This document shows, piece after piece, positions 33,453 to 36,027 of a stretch of 36,027 nt of DNA (positions are counted from its first letter, which is position 1; each line of letters starts with the position of its first letter). The notes under the pieces were generated by a model. It was not told the origin of the DNA, ran no database searches, and was given only the letters and a program-made list of their open reading frames with translations. Both the position numbers and the translations under genes were made by a program. This DNA is from Asaia bogorensis (GTDB taxonomy: Bacteria; Pseudomonadota; Alphaproteobacteria; Acetobacterales; Acetobacteraceae), in assembly GCA_945861095.1 (NCBI GenBank), contig CAMATI010000016.1, positions 1 to 36,027 on the forward strand. Direction: 5' to 3'.

Positions 33453-34778
33453 TCAAAAACCCGCGGGCGGTGGAAATACCCAGAAAAATGCCCCCGCCTG
33501 CCCGCCGGCCCGGGCGGTTTCCCGGTCCAGGAACGCGGCCTCCGCCGTTAACGCTTCTTCCGACCACCCCAGGCAGGCTCGCATCTTCAGTGACACCGGA
33601 TCGTAGTCCAGGACATGTTCCGGTGGAGAACGAACCATCAGCGCCGACGGCAGAACCACGCAGTGGTAGACCCGCAGGGCGCAGGGCAGCCGGCGCGCAC
33701 GCTCGAAGTTGCGGCGGAATTTCTCCGGCGTATCGCCTGGCAATCCCATGATGACTTCGACGGCGACCTTCGCGACCTCGCCCAACGCATGCAGGGTCTG
33801 TTCGAAGCGGGCCGCGTCGTATTTCCGATCGACCTGGGCCAGGACCTCGGAATCAAAGGATTGCAGGCCGACACCGACATAGGCGTTGCCGACATTGCGC
33901 AGAAAATCCAGGTGATCCTTGCGCACGGTCGCAGGATAGACCTCACAGATCAGGCCGCGTCCGGCCAGAAAGCCGGTGCGGTCCGCCGCCGCCGCCAGAT
34001 TGCGGAAGGCACCGTTGTTCAGGTTCAGGCCGGCATCCGCCAGCAAGGCGCCGGGCAGGCCAAGACGCTGCATGGCCTGGAATTCGGTATCCAGACTGTC
34101 GATCGTGCGCACGCGTTTGGGGGATTCCATGGTGCCCCACTCACAGAACGAGCAGGTGAACGGGCAGCCACGATAGGTCTGCAGGATGCCCAACCCACCT
34201 TGCGGGATCAGGTTCATTTCGTAGGGTGACGGCAGCAGGTTCAGATCGCCCAACGGCCGGGGTTGGCTCTCCCGCCAGCGTCCGTCCACCCGAACCGCGA
34301 CGCCCTGCAATCCCAGCACGGATGCGGATGACCGGTTGTCCAAAGCGACGATTTCGGTGAACGTTTCTTCGCCTTCATTGATGACCAGCACATCGACGGC
34401 GTTGGACAACATGTCATGCGGGGCGAGGTCCAGCATGACCGGCCGCGCCGAGGGGCCGCCAAACACGATCAGCCGATCGGGATCGTCGAACTTGATGTCG
34501 GCGGCGACCAGCAGGAAGAATGGAAACGACCACAGAAAGGTAGAGAACCCCACGACATCGGGATCGAAGGCCACGACCTGATCAGCCACCTCGGCCGCCG
34601 ACGGACCGTCCGGTTCCAGATCCCACACACGGACTTCCAAACCCGGCAAAGCGGAGGCGCGCAGGCGGGCTTCGACCATGCGCAGGCCCAGGTTGGGGAT
34701 CCGTTGCGGCATGGCCGGGTCGCCATCCGGATACCGGGCCAGCAACGCCACCCGCCTTCCCACCCGATGCCGCCTCAC
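33453..34778 (-). CDS. B12-binding domain/radical SAM protein (downstream paralog)
   Basis: VVGFSTFLWSFPFFLLVAADIKFDDPDRLIVFGGPSA (B12-binding-like Rossmann); TYRGCPFTCSFCEWG (CxxxCxxC radical SAM). GTG start at 34778 overlapping the upstream stop (GTGA). Confidence 0.85.
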   Translation of the reverse strand: MRRHRVGRRVALLARYPDGDPAMPQRIPNLGLRMVEARLRASALPGLEVRVWDLEPDGPSAAEVADQVVAFDPDVVGFSTFLWSFPFFLLVAADIKFDDPDRLIVFGGPSARPVMLDLAPHDMLSNAVDVLVINEGEETFTEIVALDNRSSASVLGLQGVAVRVDGRWRESQPRPLGDLNLLPSPYEMNLIPQGGLGILQTYRGCPFTCSFCEWGTMESPKRVRTIDSLDTEFQAMQRLGLPGALLADAGLNLNNGAFRNLAAAADRTGFLAGRGLICEVYPATVRKDHLDFLRNVGNAYVGVGLQSFDSEVLAQVDRKYDAARFEQTLHALGEVAKVAVEVIMGLPGDTPEKFRRNFERARRLPCALRVYHCVVLPSALMVRSPPEHVLDYDPVSLKMRACLGWSEEALTAEAAFLDRETARAGGQAGAFFWVFPPPAGF

Positions 34779-35884
34779 GCCGGGAAGCCGACGGTGGTAG
34801 GCCGTTGCCGTGATGGAAACGACCACCAGAACGTGCCGGCCTTGCCGCCGGCCAGCCGAACCTTCTGGGTCAGTTCGGCCCGCATCGCGCGGATCGCCTG
34901 GGCGGACCAGCCAAGACAGGACGTCATGGCCAGGGTGCGCGGATCGAACACCATGTTCCATTCCGCAAGCCCACGCGTCATCAACGCATCGGGCAGCACC
35001 AGGCAGTGATAGGCGCGCACCGAAGCCGGCAAGGACAGCGCATAGTCGAGCGTACGGCGGAACCCGTCCGGCGTGTCGCCGGGCAGCCCGAAAATGATCT
35101 GCAATTCAATATTGGTCACCGCGGCAAGCCGTCTGACAGCGGTCTCGAAACGAGGCGAATCGGTCGGACGCTGGTGCAGGCGCAGGACTTCCGGGTCCAT
35201 CGATTGCAGGCCGACACCCAGATAGGCGGGCCCGATTTCCGACAGGAATTCCAGATGCTCGTCGCGAATGGCGGACGGGTAGATCTCTGCCCAGAAAGGC
35301 ACATTCTTCAAGGCACCGGTCTCGCTCGCCGCCTGGCGCAGGTTGCGGAAGGCGCGCATGTTCAAGTTCAAACCGGCATCCAGCAGAAACACGGTCGACG
35401 CCCTGGCCCGCCCGAAGGCCAGCATCTCCCGCCTGATCGTATCGACAGAGAACAGTCCCTTGGTGCGATCATGCGCACCCCATTCGCAGAACCGGCAGGA
35501 CAGCGGACAGCCGCGGAATGTTTCGAGATACGCGACCGAATCCACCGGCATCAGTTCAAGCTCGAACGGGGATGGCAGCAGATCCAGCTCCCCTTCATCA
35601 ATCAGCCGTGTGGAGCGTCGCCAGCCGTGCCCATCCGGCAAGGTCACACCGCGGATTGTCTCCAACCCGGATCGGGTCAGTGCCGCCAACCGGGCAATGT
35701 CGCGGAACACGATCTCACCGTCCCCCTCCACCAGGGCGTCCAGATAGGTGGCAGGGGTTCGATAGTAGGGCAGGTCGAACAGCGCGGACCGGGCGGACGG
35801 GCCGCCGAACACGATCATACAGGACGGTCGGCGGCGCCTGACCTCCCGCGCGACCGCGACCAGGCAATCCGCCGACCAGACATA
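34775..35884 (-). pseudogene. B12-binding/radical SAM protein (upstream paralog), 5' end interrupted by an IS630-like element
   Basis: In-frame homology extends upstream of the listed ATG (35818): ...YVWSADCLVAVAREVRRRRPSCMIVFGGPSARSALFDL, then stops matching at the TA at 35883-35886; FRGCPLSCRFCEWG radical SAM motif. Confidence 0.75.
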
Positions 35885-36027
35885 TACCCCGACTCCCCCG
35901 AAACCCGAAGGAATCGCTTGCCAACCGGATCGAAGGCGATTCTGCTCCCATCCATGATCCGGCGCGGCTTCCTCGACAGCGAATCACGACAGGACCTGAT
36001 CGAACTGGCCCGCGACGGGTCGGCCGC
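35885..36027 (+). mobile_element. left part of an IS630-family-like insertion element running off the right edge
   Basis: Transposase start at ATG 35954: MIRRGFLDSESRQDLIELARDGSA, resembling IS630-type transposase N-termini; boundary next to a TA, the known IS630/Tc1 target dinucleotide. Confidence 0.72.

Overview
High-GC (alphaproteobacterial-looking, possibly Acetobacteraceae) 36 kb segment, mostly ordinary chromosomal metabolism. In order: a conserved hypothetical overlapping a threonine-aldolase-like gene; a Tat-exported MBL-fold hydrolase; ComF and a four-domain rhodanese protein (minus); a methyltransferase; a single-chain biotin-dependent acyl-CoA carboxylase; a Baeyer-Villiger-type flavin monooxygenase and a PaaI-type thioesterase; an SDR (minus); a divergent PEP carboxylase (minus); a complete glycogen operon glgP-glgB-glgC-glgA-glgX::malQ; a DehI-like protein; a cupin; a glycosyltransferase-like protein (minus); a Bug/TctC-type binding protein; and two tandem B12/radical-SAM paralogs (minus). 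The most interesting items are: (1) two copies of a 159-bp, full-length imperfect palindrome (MITE-like), each placed between the stop codon of one gene and the Shine-Dalgarno region of the next, one of them inside the glycogen operon; (2) a C9 homopolymer where two convergent genes run into each other, where removing one C would end both genes cleanly; (3) an apparent IS630-family element at the right edge that interrupts the upstream radical-SAM gene at a TA, with a second, outward-facing transposase N-terminus (IS1182-like) at the left edge. The window is therefore bounded by IS elements on both sides. All calls are by eye from the sequence and translations; no database search was run.
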